Positions 45,124 through 54,317 of a stretch of DNA of 64,000 nucleotides are shown piece by piece. How positions within the stretch are numbered: the stretch's first letter is position 1; every line of letters begins with the position of its first letter. This DNA comes from Yoonia ponticola (GTDB lineage: Bacteria; Pseudomonadota; Alphaproteobacteria; Rhodobacterales; Rhodobacteraceae). The notes beneath the pieces were generated by a model. That model was not told where the DNA came from, did no database searches, and saw only the letters and a list, made by a program, of their open reading frames with translations. A program made the position numbers and the translations under genes. The DNA lies in assembly GCF_014199395.1 (NCBI RefSeq), contig NZ_JACIJM010000002.1, forward strand, positions 186,001 through 250,000, read 5' to 3'.

Positions 45124-45996
45124 TTACGGCCGCACTGGTTGTTTGCTGAGTTGAACAGCCAAAATGCCGCCAGCGATGATCACCACCCCTGCGACATCTA
45201 ACAAGCCGATTTTTTCCCCCAAAAGCGCTGCGGCCGTCGCTACGCCAAGAAACGGGTTGAGGAAGTGGAATGTTGACGCCTTGACTGCGCCAATGCGGCC
45301 AACGAGCATGAACCACACCCACGTTGCCATCAGGCCGGGGACGATGGTTGTGTAGATGAAGGCGACGATGAGTTGCCAATTCCACGTGATGTCGAAGCTT
45401 TCCCACGCAAGGGCAGGCACCCATAGCACGGCGCTACCGACCAGCATCTGAAGTCCGACAATCATCAAGACGTTGCCGCCGGATGCAGCACCAAGCACCG
45501 CCAGTGTGGCCACAGTCAGAGACACAACCCCGATCATGCAAAGCACAAGCCCGTAGATATCGACGCCACCTGAGATCCGTGCGCCCATAATCAACGCCAC
45601 GCCGATCACGCCAGCAACCAGGCCAGCGACGCCAAGGGGTCGCATGCGTTGCCCAAGCAACAACCAACCGACAAGCGCCACAAGCAATGGCATCGTCGAG
45701 GCAACGATTGCAGCCAGCGACGCTTCGATTGTTTGCATCGCGACAAAGTTCAAACCGAGGTATAGCGCGTTCTGGCAAACGCCAAAGACAACAACGCCAA
45801 TCCATTGTTGTCGCGTCAGTCGGGCATTTTGACCAAGCGCCAATGCGATCAGCACGCCGATAATGCCAGAGACCAAGAAACGCAGGGCCAGCGCAGTCAG
45901 GGGTGGCGCGAATTCAACGATGACCCGTGCCGATGTGAACGCTGATGACCACATCGCCGCAAAGGCCAACCCCATTAAGATCGCGCGTATGTCCAT
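45124..45996 (-). CDS. EamA/DMT-family transporter
   Basis: 290 residues, ten predicted membrane helices in two EamA repeats (GLAFAAMWSSAFTSARVIVE at the start; LMATWVWFMLVGRIGA in the second half). The substrate is unknown; relatives export amino acids or metabolites. The ATG at 45996 is preferred over a 10-codon extension that runs into the HU terminator. It lies downstream of the HU gene but is separated by that terminator. Confidence 0.88.
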   Translation of the reverse strand: MDIRAILMGLAFAAMWSSAFTSARVIVEFAPPLTALALRFLVSGIIGVLIALALGQNARLTRQQWIGVVVFGVCQNALYLGLNFVAMQTIEASLAAIVASTMPLLVALVGWLLLGQRMRPLGVAGLVAGVIGVALIMGARISGGVDIYGLVLCMIGVVSLTVATLAVLGAASGGNVLMIVGLQMLVGSAVLWVPALAWESFDITWNWQLIVAFIYTTIVPGLMATWVWFMLVGRIGAVKASTFHFLNPFLGVATAAALLGEKIGLLDVAGVVIIAGGILAVQLSKQPVRP

Positions 45997-46013
45997 GTCA
46001 TCTGTCCAACGAA

Positions 46014-46040
46014 AAAGGGCCGCCAATCTGGCGACCCTTT
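46014..46040 (-). terminator. Terminator after the HU gene
   Basis: AAAGGG-C-CGCC (46014-46024) pairs with GGCG-A-CCCTTT (46030-46040), one mismatch, 5-base loop. The minus-strand continuation is T-rich (from AAAAA at 46012-46016). It lies 26 bases past the HU stop. Confidence 0.75.
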
Positions 46041-46065
46041 CCTAATCTCGTAAGATGCGCAACGC

Positions 46066-46356
46066 TTAGTCGTTGACGCTGTCTTTCAATGCTTTTGCGA
46101 TTGTCATTTTGACAACTTTGTCCGCGTCTTTTTTGATCTGCTCACCGGTGGCTGGGTTGCGAACCATACGCTCTGGACGCTCACGGCAATAGATTTTGCC
46201 AACGCCAGGAAGTGTCACAGCGCCGCCGCCGGATACTTCTTTGGTGATGATGGAAACGATACCATCAAGTGCGCCTGTCGCGCCTTTTTTGTCCAAGCCG
46301 GTTTCTTCGGCGATTGCAGCGACAAGCTGCGCTTTTGTCATAGGCTTCGTTGCCAT
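46066..46356 (-). CDS. hup: HU family DNA-binding protein
   Basis: 96 residues, a dimeric nucleoid protein that bends DNA. It shows the HU pattern MTKAQLVAAIAEETGLDKK, then LPGVGKIYCRERPERMVRNP with the DNA-arm Arg-Asn-Pro (RNPATGE), then VVKMTIAKALKD. It is monocistronic, with a clear terminator, and GGAG lies upstream of the start. The IHF alternative is less likely given the basic arm and length. Confidence 0.93.
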   Translation of the reverse strand: MATKPMTKAQLVAAIAEETGLDKKGATGALDGIVSIITKEVSGGGAVTLPGVGKIYCRERPERMVRNPATGEQIKKDADKVVKMTIAKALKDSVND

Positions 46357-46514
46357 GTTCAGTCTCCCTCGATTTATACTCTAAACAACCCGTAGGTCCC
46401 CTACCGTCTGAACGAACGGTATCTGGTGGCTATCCACTACAGTTTGTATGTGCTGCGCAAGGAAAATAAGTAGGTTATCACTGATTTTTGCTTATTTTCA
46501 CGGCGAATGCGCCT

Positions 46515-47996
46515 TTAGAGGAACGCGGTCTCCTCAAAGCTGCGTAATTTCCGGCTGTGGATGCGTTCTAGCGGCATATTCCGCAGACGTTCCATCGCTC
46601 TGATTCCGATCATCAGGTGACGAGCCACCTGTGTTTTATAGAAATCAGTGGCCATGCCGGGCAGTTTCAATTCACCATGTAGCGGTTTATCCGACACACA
46701 CAAGAGCGTCCCGTAGGGAACCCTGAACCGGAAACCGTTGGCGGCGATTGTCGCACTTTCCATATCCAGCGCGATGGCGCGGGATTGTGACAGACGTTGC
46801 ACAGGCCCCGCTTGCTCGCGCAATTCCCAGTTCCGGTTATCAATGGTCGCGACAGTACCGGTCCGCATGATCTTTTTCAGCTCGTAGCCACTCAGTTCGG
46901 TTACATCTGCCACTGCCGTTTCCAAGGCAATCTGGATTTCCGCTAGCGCTGGGATCGGCACCCAAATCGGCAGATCGTCGTCCAGCACGTGGTCTTCGCG
47001 CAGGTACGCATGTGCCAGCACAAAATCACCCAAGCTTTGCGAATTGCGCAGCCCAGCGCAGTGCCCCACCATCAACCACGCATGTGGCCGCAGTACAGCA
47101 ATGTGATCCGTCGCGGTTTTGGCGTTTGATGGACCAACACCGATATTCACCAGCGTAATGCCTCCGCCGCTTTTGCGTTTCAGGTGGTAGGTCGGCATCT
47201 GCGGCAGTTTTGTCGGTGCATTCAATGGCGCGTCGGCGTCGGTGATCTCGACATTGCCGGTACTGACAAAGCTGGTGTAGCCACTCTCGGGGTCAGCGAG
47301 CATCAAACGGGCGTAGGCTTCGAATTCTTCGACGTAGAACTGGTAGTTTGTAAACAAAACATGGTTCTGGAAATGCTCTGCCGCCGTCGCTGTGTAGTGC
47401 TGCAACCGCGCCAGCGAATAATCCACGCGCTGTGCCGTGAACGGTGCTAATGGCGCGGAACCGTCAGGGTAAAGAAATCCTGCCCCATTTACGATGTTAT
47501 CATGCGTCGTACTTAGGTTTGGCACGTCAAACACGTCACGCAGCGCGAAATCCATCGAGCCTTCTTGTGGTACCGTCATGTTGGCATCATTCGCCACCGC
47601 AAAATGGACCGGCATCACCGTATCAGACACACCAACAATCACAGGCACGCCGTGGTTTTCGATCAAAAGGCCGATCTGCTGCTCAAGATACCCTTTGAAC
47701 AAGTCAGGCCGCGTGACGGTCGTGCTATATTCACCCGGCTCTGCGACATGGCCAAAGGACAGGCGGCTATCGGCTTTGGTATAGCTAGTCGTTGTCAGGC
47801 GGATTTCGGGGTAAAAGGCGCGGTATTTATGTTCCGGTGTTTTGCCTGACACTGCGTCGGCAAAGTTCTTGCACAGGAATGCGCTAGCCGTCCGGTAAAG
47901 ATCGTTCAGTCGGGCCACGGCAGCGACGGGATCGGTAAAGACTTCGGGCGCTGGCACATCGGGTGACAGCAAGGTGCGTGTATTTTCATTCATCAT
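46515..47996 (-). CDS. amn: AMP nucleosidase
   Basis: 493 residues, normal length for Amn. It hydrolyses AMP to adenine and ribose-5-phosphate. The C-terminal half is the PNP/UDP-like catalytic domain (TLVNIGVGPSNAKTATDHI, LMVGHCAGLRNSQSLGDFVLA, DMESATIAANGFRF). The N-terminal domain is the Amn-specific regulatory part. ATGATG gives two starts one codon apart; no strong ribosome site. The adenine deaminase gene lies directly upstream in the same direction, so the adenine released can be converted to hypoxanthine. Confidence 0.95.
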   Translation of the reverse strand: MMNENTRTLLSPDVPAPEVFTDPVAAVARLNDLYRTASAFLCKNFADAVSGKTPEHKYRAFYPEIRLTTTSYTKADSRLSFGHVAEPGEYSTTVTRPDLFKGYLEQQIGLLIENHGVPVIVGVSDTVMPVHFAVANDANMTVPQEGSMDFALRDVFDVPNLSTTHDNIVNGAGFLYPDGSAPLAPFTAQRVDYSLARLQHYTATAAEHFQNHVLFTNYQFYVEEFEAYARLMLADPESGYTSFVSTGNVEITDADAPLNAPTKLPQMPTYHLKRKSGGGITLVNIGVGPSNAKTATDHIAVLRPHAWLMVGHCAGLRNSQSLGDFVLAHAYLREDHVLDDDLPIWVPIPALAEIQIALETAVADVTELSGYELKKIMRTGTVATIDNRNWELREQAGPVQRLSQSRAIALDMESATIAANGFRFRVPYGTLLCVSDKPLHGELKLPGMATDFYKTQVARHLMIGIRAMERLRNMPLERIHSRKLRSFEETAFL

Positions 47997-48065
47997 ATTC
48001 TAAATCACATATTCTTAAGTTTCGCAGCAGCGTCGCAAGGTGTCATGCGGCGCCATCAGCAACAA

Positions 48066-49868
48066 TTATTCTTCTTCATTCTCAAACAGCGACGTCATCT
48101 CGAACGTCGTCACATCCACGAGACCTAGATCAGAGATCCGTAACTCTGGAATGACAACAAGCGCGAGCAACGAATGCTGCATATAGGCATTGTTCAGCGT
48201 GCAACCACATGCAGCCATCGCCGCAACCATTTTGTCGGCATTCGCGGCAACCTCTGCGGCGGGGCTGTCGGACATCAATCCGGCAATCGGCAATGCCACT
48301 TGCGCCAGCTCTTCACCGTCTTTCCAAACGGTAATGCCACCGCCGATTTCACCTAAGCGATTAGCGGCTTGCGCCATACAATCCCGATCAGTGCCGACCA
48401 CAATCATATGGTGACTGTCATGGGCCACAGTAGAGGCCATTGCCATTTTTCCGGTATAATTAAAGCCGGAGACAAAAGCGTTCACGACATTTCCCGTCGC
48501 CCTGTGCCGTTCAACCAGCGAAATCTGACAAGTGCCGTCTTCGCCTTCAACAACCCCATCGATCACAGGCAAGTTCGCCCGCAACGCTTTGGTCGGGGCT
48601 TGGTTTTCGACAACGCCGATCACCTTCACAGTTTGGCGCGGTGCATTGTTCGGCGCGGCGATGGCAAAGTCGGTATCGCTTAGAAATTTACCCATATTGA
48701 CTGTTTTGCGGGCATTTTCCGGCCAATCGTAATGCGGACAATCCACGGCGATTTTACCCGCTTCTGCGACTTTCACACCGCGTGCATAGACCACCTCAAT
48801 CGGCAGCGTTTTCAGATCAGACGTCAGAATCACATCCGCACGGCGACCCGGCGCAATCGACCCAAGCTCTCGTTCCAAACCAAAGTGCGTCGCCGTATTG
48901 ATCGTCGCCATTTGCAGCGCGATCAGCGGATCACAACCGCAGTCAATCGCATGACGCACAACGCGGTTCATGTGACCGTCGTTCACCAGCGTTCCCGCCA
49001 TACAATCATCGGTACAGAGGATGAAGTTACGCGGGTCCAACCCCTTTTCCGTCACCGCCGTAATTTGGGTTTCGACGTCATACCACGCAGACCCAAGCCG
49101 CATCATCGACTTCATCCCCAACCGGACACGGGCAATCGCGTCTTCTTCGGCGGTGCCTTCGTGATCGTCGGCAGGGCCGCCAGCCACATAAGCACTAAAC
49201 GGAATGCCCTTGTCAGGCGACGCATAGTGACCGCCGACGGTTTTGCCAGCGTTCATGGTCGCAGCCATTTCGGCCAACATTTGTGGATCGCCGTTGATCA
49301 CACCCGGAAAGTTCATCATCTCGCCCAGACCGATAATACCGGGCCACGCCATTGCTTCGGCGACATCTTCGGCGGAAATCTCGTAACCGGTCGTTTCCAG
49401 ACCGGGGGCAGAGGGCGCGCAAGACGGCATCTGCGTGTAGATATTCACGGGCTGCATCAAGGCCTCGTCGTGCATCATCCGCACACCGTCCAGACCCAGC
49501 ACATTCGCGATCTCATGCGGATCAGTGAACATCGTGGTCGTGCCGTGCGGGATCACGGCGGCGGCAAATTCCGCAGGCGTCAACATACCGGATTCGATAT
49601 GCATATGACCGTCGCACAAACCGGGGATCAAATAGCGACCAGCGGCGTCAACCACCTCTGTTTCAGGTCCGATGCAATGCGACGCATCCGTGCCAACATA
49701 CGCAAAGCGACCTTCGACAATCGCAACCTGCCAGCCGTCCAAAATTTCGCGTGTCTGTACATTCACAAGGCGACCGCCTTGGATCACAAGATCAGCATGT
49801 TCGCGCCCTGCGGCAACAGCAACCAAGCGGGGGGCCATTTCAGCCCAAGTTTTAATGTGATGTTCCAT
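48066..49868 (-). CDS. ade: Adenine deaminase
   Basis: 600 residues. It deaminates adenine to hypoxanthine; binuclear metal amidohydrolase. Seen: LIPGLCDGHMHIESG (metal HxH), HGTTTMFTDPHEIANVLG, GLGEMMNFPGV, CTDDCMAGTLVNDGHMN, and the C-terminal half with HDSHHMIVVGTD. The start at 49868 gives MEHHIKTW; the frame is open 26 codons further, and an ATG at 49838 is also possible, because the upstream GGGG is only just before the ATG at 49868. It is probably transcribed towards amn, forming an AMP-adenine-hypoxanthine route. Confidence 0.94.
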   Translation of the reverse strand: MEHHIKTWAEMAPRLVAVAAGREHADLVIQGGRLVNVQTREILDGWQVAIVEGRFAYVGTDASHCIGPETEVVDAAGRYLIPGLCDGHMHIESGMLTPAEFAAAVIPHGTTTMFTDPHEIANVLGLDGVRMMHDEALMQPVNIYTQMPSCAPSAPGLETTGYEISAEDVAEAMAWPGIIGLGEMMNFPGVINGDPQMLAEMAATMNAGKTVGGHYASPDKGIPFSAYVAGGPADDHEGTAEEDAIARVRLGMKSMMRLGSAWYDVETQITAVTEKGLDPRNFILCTDDCMAGTLVNDGHMNRVVRHAIDCGCDPLIALQMATINTATHFGLERELGSIAPGRRADVILTSDLKTLPIEVVYARGVKVAEAGKIAVDCPHYDWPENARKTVNMGKFLSDTDFAIAAPNNAPRQTVKVIGVVENQAPTKALRANLPVIDGVVEGEDGTCQISLVERHRATGNVVNAFVSGFNYTGKMAMASTVAHDSHHMIVVGTDRDCMAQAANRLGEIGGGITVWKDGEELAQVALPIAGLMSDSPAAEVAANADKMVAAMAACGCTLNNAYMQHSLLALVVIPELRISDLGLVDVTTFEMTSLFENEEE

Positions 49869-49974
49869 CCCCAATGGTTTCACTGAATTGCGATTTGCGC
49901 AAGAGGGACAAACGCAAACAGGCCGCGACGAAATGAACTCCGTCACGGCCTGTCAAAGTCAGGTGTCAGTCGAA

Positions 49975-50397
49975 TTATTCGCTGAATGTCGCCAGATAAG
50001 CATAGATGTCGGCCGCCTGCTGCGCGTCACGTACTTTGTAGGACATTTTCCCACGAGCACGGTTATCGCCCAGCGCCTCGCGCAAGAAACCCGTAGGCTC
50101 CATGATGTAGCCAACAACAGATTCTTCGTCCCAAGTCGCACCAGTTTCACCGTATTCCACGATGGAATTGCCGTAGCGGAAACCGTCTACAGTGCCCGGT
50201 GCATTACCAACGAGACCAAACAAGTTTGGACCTGTGCGTGCAGCGCGACCTGCAATGACGTTACCGCCCGCATCCGCGATGACGTGACAAGAAACACATT
50301 GGCGGTCGAACTGCTCTGCACCAGCAGCCGCATCGCCTTCTGCCAATGCAGGGGCGGCGAACATCGTCAGTGCGGCTACCATATTCAATGTCTTCAT
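49975..50397 (-). CDS. Class I c-type cytochrome (periplasmic)
   Basis: 140 residues. The signal peptide MKTLNMVAALTMFAAPALA has cleavage near residue 19. Haem is attached at CVSCH (Cys34, Cys37, His38); the likely axial Met is in RGKMSYKV near residue 117. It resembles alphaproteobacterial cytochrome c2/c550 electron carriers. It lies near the PCuAC gene on the same strand, but a 314-base gap separates them. Partner oxidase or reductase genes are not in the window. Confidence 0.92.
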   Translation of the reverse strand: MKTLNMVAALTMFAAPALAEGDAAAGAEQFDRQCVSCHVIADAGGNVIAGRAARTGPNLFGLVGNAPGTVDGFRYGNSIVEYGETGATWDEESVVGYIMEPTGFLREALGDNRARGKMSYKVRDAQQAADIYAYLATFSE

Positions 50398-50711
50398 GAT
50401 CGTATTCCTCTCGATCTGTATTCAGGTGCCGGATGCGTGTCGCGATCCAGCATTCAATAACGTTAGCGCCTACGCGCAGCGGGTCCAGCCCTCGTTGTAA
50501 AACTCTCTGTGACCTAGCGGGGGCCGACGCATGAGACGATTTGCGCGGGCTTTTCGCTGACCTCAGGAATTTATAAATGATCAATGCCAGCGCGCATTAC
50601 AAGGTCATAGACGTAACGCATTGGATTCGTTCGCAAACCAAAATTTCACCCTGATCTTTCGCTCGCTCACCCGCGATAGAATCACGGGAAAGCAGAGATA
50701 TCTCAACCCGT
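50398..50711. other. 314-base gap between the cytochrome c and PCuAC genes
   Basis: No supported gene. Open frames on both strands are short and lack ribosome sites. It should hold the cytochrome promoter; no clear motif or terminator hairpin was recognised. Confidence 0.5.
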
Positions 50712-51185
50712 TTAGTGGCCGCTGTGATCGCTATGACCTGCGTCACCGTGGCTCAGGTCTTCGACGTCGAAAGTCACGTCAATGCGGCCCGCTTTTTCGA
50801 AAATCAGCGTGGCATCGATCTTTTCACCAGCTTCAAACGGATCGCCGTCCAGACCCATAAACATGACGTGCTTACCACCTGGCGCGAACGTCAGCGTTTC
50901 ACCGGGCGCAATTTCAGCCGCTTCGATGTGGCTCATCTTTGCGATGTCATTCTCAACGATAGTGTCGTGCAACATCACCCGCGGAAAATCAGCTTCGATA
51001 CCGATTAGCGTATCCGACGTATCGCCATTATTCGTGATCGACAGATAGCCAGCACCCGACATCGCAGTCGCTGCCGTTGTGTTCGCGACAGGGTGGTCAA
51101 TGAACAGGTCCCCGACCGTGAACTCATGTGACATCGCAAGCGATGGCGCTGCGACAAAGGCCAGTAAAGTCATAAACTTGCGCAT
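50712..51185 (-). CDS. PCuAC copper chaperone (periplasmic)
   Basis: 157 residues. Signal peptide MRKFMTLLAFVAAPSLAMSH. The Cu(I) site is canonical: His73-X10-Met84-X21-His106-X-Met108. The C-terminus ends in an additional His-rich tail (HGDAGHSDHSGH), which may bind Cu(II). PCuAC proteins deliver copper to cytochrome oxidase in concert with Sco. No Sco gene is adjacent. It is divergent from the GGDEF-EAL gene. Confidence 0.93.
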   Translation of the reverse strand: MRKFMTLLAFVAAPSLAMSHEFTVGDLFIDHPVANTTAATAMSGAGYLSITNNGDTSDTLIGIEADFPRVMLHDTIVENDIAKMSHIEAAEIAPGETLTFAPGGKHVMFMGLDGDPFEAGEKIDATLIFEKAGRIDVTFDVEDLSHGDAGHSDHSGH

Positions 51186-51354
51186 ACGTAAGCGTCCTTA
51201 AACAAAGAGTATTTCACATCGGATATTGGGGAAAAACGCGCCGATCAAGGTGCATATTGTCTCACCTACGCAGACCTGCCGTGAATCTCTTTACGCTATT
51301 GTAACCTCTGTTCGCGATAACTGGTCGGGTTGAATTGGAAGCGAGGCTATCAAA

Positions 51355-54246
51355 TTGAAAATGGGGCGCGAATCTTCGGCGGATTTGCTTGCGGCCAGTT
51401 TAATTGACCCGCTGACGATTCCGGCTGTCTATCTGAAACCAGATGGGGTGATTATTCACCACAATACGGCGTGGGTCGATTGGATCAGCCATGATCCAAC
51501 GCCGATCTTTGGACCCAATATTTGCAGCCTGATCCATTCGTCACAGCAACATGCGTTTATGAAACGGTTAACACCCCACGGGCTGACCGCCGGCGATGGG
51601 TGCGTCTTTCGGACCACCCACAAGGGCCGGTCGATCTGGTTCACGGCTGTTGGCGGTGTGGACAAATGGAACACAGGTATCCTTGGCCTCGTCGTGCCTA
51701 GCCGCAGTTGCGATATGCAACCCGATGGATACCAACCGCAAAGCTGTTTCTGGTCCGAGGTGATCGATAACCTGCCCGACGGGTTCTGGTCCTATGATCG
51801 CACACTCGCGCAGTCATTTCGTTCTGACGCGTGGTTCGAATTGCGAGGGCTCTCTAAAACCAATAGGGATGACACGTCGCGCACCAGACAGTTGGCCAGT
51901 ATTCATCCTGACGACCTACCAAATGTCATTCAAGCAACGCGCGCGCTGCTGCGGAATGGGATCTGTGATGTACAATTTCGGGAACGGCACGCAAATGGTC
52001 ACTGGATCAACGTGCGTTCTCAAGGCCGCGTCACCGAACGCAACGCAAACGGCAAGCCGATGCGGTTAATCGGCACCGACAGCAATGTCACAAAATTGCA
52101 CGAAACGCAGTCCTCTCTCGACCAACTCAAGACGCTTGAAATGCGGTGGCAATTTGCGATGGATAGCGAATTGCACGGCCTTTGGGACGTCGATTTCGCA
52201 ACAAACAAACGTTATTATTCAGAAGGTTGGCGATTTATTCGCGGGCTGGGCGGCAGTCACCGCGATTACATGAACACCGAAGAATTCCTTGATAACATTC
52301 ACCCGCTAGACCGTGGGGCCGTGGTTATGCGTGTGAACGCCGTTGACCGTGGCGATATTGACGAATTTTTTGATGAATTCCGCGTAAGGCACACAGACGG
52401 TCGCTGGATTTGGGTGCTGTCGCGCGGTCAGGTCATTTCGCGTGGCAAAGATGGGCAACCCACCCGCCTCATTGGGACTGACACCGACATCACGCGGGTC
52501 AAACAGTTGGGCAACGAATACGATGATGTGGCCAAGCGGCTAGAGCTTGCCGTCAAATCCTCGGGAATCGGTGTTTGGGAATTCGACATGGAAGCCCAAA
52601 GCGTCGTTTGGGACGAGCAGATGTACGAAATCTACGGGATTACCGACCCCGAAAAAAAACGGTCCCCCACAGTTTGGGAAGAGCACCTGCACCCCGACGA
52701 CAAAGACGAGGCCATCACCGCCAGTTTAGCGTTTTTGCAAGACCGCACCGACTATGATTTATCCTACAGGATCATCCGCGAAGATGGTGAGACACGGTAT
52801 TTGCGGTCCACAGGGCATCATTTCATCGACGCACACGGCACGCCCAAACTGATCGGCATCATCTGCGACCTGACGCGCGAACACGAACAGGCCAGCGCTT
52901 TGCGGGCAGCGAATGCCAAAACCGTCGAACAAAACACCGCCCTCGAAGCGGCGCGCGCGGACATGGAATACCAATCCAACCATGACGCGCTAACGGGTCT
53001 CCCGAACCGCCGCAAACTCGAAGCGTATTTAAACGACGCCAGACAACGCCGGATCGCCAACAACATGCGCAGTGCCGTGCTGCACATCGACCTTGACCGT
53101 TTTAAACAGATTAACGACACGTTGGGCCATGCCGCTGGTGACGCCGTTCTCAAACATGTGGCAGACATTCTCAGCAGCGCCGCGACACCAAACAGCATCG
53201 TCGCGCGTGTGGGTGGCGACGAATTTGCCGTCTTTCTAGACCACGCGCCCCGTGACGCAGTGTTGGGTTATTGGGCCCGCGATCTAATCCAAGCGGCAAA
53301 ACACCCTTTCATCTACGAAGGTCACGAATGTCGGCTCGGGTTCAGCATCGGCATCGCAGTCGACGAGACCGCCGAACTCGACGACTCGGCGCTGTTCTCA
53401 AACGCGGACCTCGCGCTCTATCAGGCAAAGGCCGAAGGGCGCGGTCAGATGCATTTCTATTCGCCGGGCCTCAAATCAGCAGCGCGTGCGCGACGCCAAT
53501 GCGCGGACGACATGATCATCGGGCTCGAACAAGGCCAGTTTCAATGCGTCTACCAACCACAATACGCCTGTAGCACCTTGGAAATTGTCGGGGCAGAAGC
53601 CCTTGTGCGGTGGGATCACCCAACACGTGGTCGCCTTGCGCCTGACGCCTTTTTAGATGTCGCCGAAGATTTGGATATCGTGGCGAAAATCGACCAAGTT
53701 GTCTTTGAACGCGCTCTCGAAGACTCCAAGAAATGGCGCGCCTCTGGAAAACATGTGCCCCAAATCTCGGTCAACGTATCCGCGAAACGGCTGCTAGATC
53801 CCATGTTGGCGATGCGCATTTCTCATCTCGCGGACGAAGAACAGCGTTTCGCCTTCGAACTACTCGAGTCAGTTTTCTTGGACGATGCGGACGCCAACTT
53901 ATCAACGAATCTCGCATGTATTCGAAATCTTGGCATTTCGATTGAGGTTGATGATTTTGGAACTGGGCACGCATCCATGGTTGGCTTGCTGAACTTGCAA
54001 CCGGATCGGCTCAAGATTGACCGCCAGTTGGTGATGCCGCTGGTCCGCAGCCAACGACAACGACGCCTTGTCGCCTCAATCATCGAAATTGGTCATGTCC
54101 TCGGCATCGCAGTCGTCGCAGAAGGCGTCGAAACCCAAGAACACGTCGACGTCCTTGCAAGCTTAGGGTGCGACTACCTGCAAGGATACGGGCTTGCCCG
54201 CCCGATGAGCGCGGCAGACCTGCAAGAGTTGCTACCTGAGCTGTAA
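51355..54246 (+). CDS. PAS-GGDEF-EAL cyclic-di-GMP signalling protein
   Basis: 963 residues, no membrane helix seen, so cytosolic. An N-terminal PAS-like segment (about 15-110) is followed by three PAS/PAC units ending in RLIGTDSNVT, RLIGTDTDITRV and KLIGIICDLTRE. GGDEF motif VGGDEFAVF (Gly-Gly-Asp at 620-622) is intact, with no RxxD inhibitory site in front. The EAL domain keeps EALVRW (748-750), SVNVS, FELLES, DDFGTGH, LKID, AEGVETQ and QGYGLARP, so both cyclase and phosphodiesterase activities are possible. The TTG start at 51355 has GAGG eight bases upstream; an ATG two codons later is the alternative. It is monocistronic. Confidence 0.93.
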   Translation: MKMGRESSADLLAASLIDPLTIPAVYLKPDGVIIHHNTAWVDWISHDPTPIFGPNICSLIHSSQQHAFMKRLTPHGLTAGDGCVFRTTHKGRSIWFTAVGGVDKWNTGILGLVVPSRSCDMQPDGYQPQSCFWSEVIDNLPDGFWSYDRTLAQSFRSDAWFELRGLSKTNRDDTSRTRQLASIHPDDLPNVIQATRALLRNGICDVQFRERHANGHWINVRSQGRVTERNANGKPMRLIGTDSNVTKLHETQSSLDQLKTLEMRWQFAMDSELHGLWDVDFATNKRYYSEGWRFIRGLGGSHRDYMNTEEFLDNIHPLDRGAVVMRVNAVDRGDIDEFFDEFRVRHTDGRWIWVLSRGQVISRGKDGQPTRLIGTDTDITRVKQLGNEYDDVAKRLELAVKSSGIGVWEFDMEAQSVVWDEQMYEIYGITDPEKKRSPTVWEEHLHPDDKDEAITASLAFLQDRTDYDLSYRIIREDGETRYLRSTGHHFIDAHGTPKLIGIICDLTREHEQASALRAANAKTVEQNTALEAARADMEYQSNHDALTGLPNRRKLEAYLNDARQRRIANNMRSAVLHIDLDRFKQINDTLGHAAGDAVLKHVADILSSAATPNSIVARVGGDEFAVFLDHAPRDAVLGYWARDLIQAAKHPFIYEGHECRLGFSIGIAVDETAELDDSALFSNADLALYQAKAEGRGQMHFYSPGLKSAARARRQCADDMIIGLEQGQFQCVYQPQYACSTLEIVGAEALVRWDHPTRGRLAPDAFLDVAEDLDIVAKIDQVVFERALEDSKKWRASGKHVPQISVNVSAKRLLDPMLAMRISHLADEEQRFAFELLESVFLDDADANLSTNLACIRNLGISIEVDDFGTGHASMVGLLNLQPDRLKIDRQLVMPLVRSQRQRRLVASIIEIGHVLGIAVVAEGVETQEHVDVLASLGCDYLQGYGLARPMSAADLQELLPEL

Positions 54247-54317
54247 TTCATCTTGCGGCCCTGCCTGATATCGCCATGCTGCGGTGAATTAATTTACCAA
54301 ACAAAAGGCGCTCTCAC

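Noticed and set aside
48732-49886. 384-codon plus-strand open frame
   Set aside because: His/Arg-rich shadow antisense to adenine deaminase; no recognised motif and no ribosome site.
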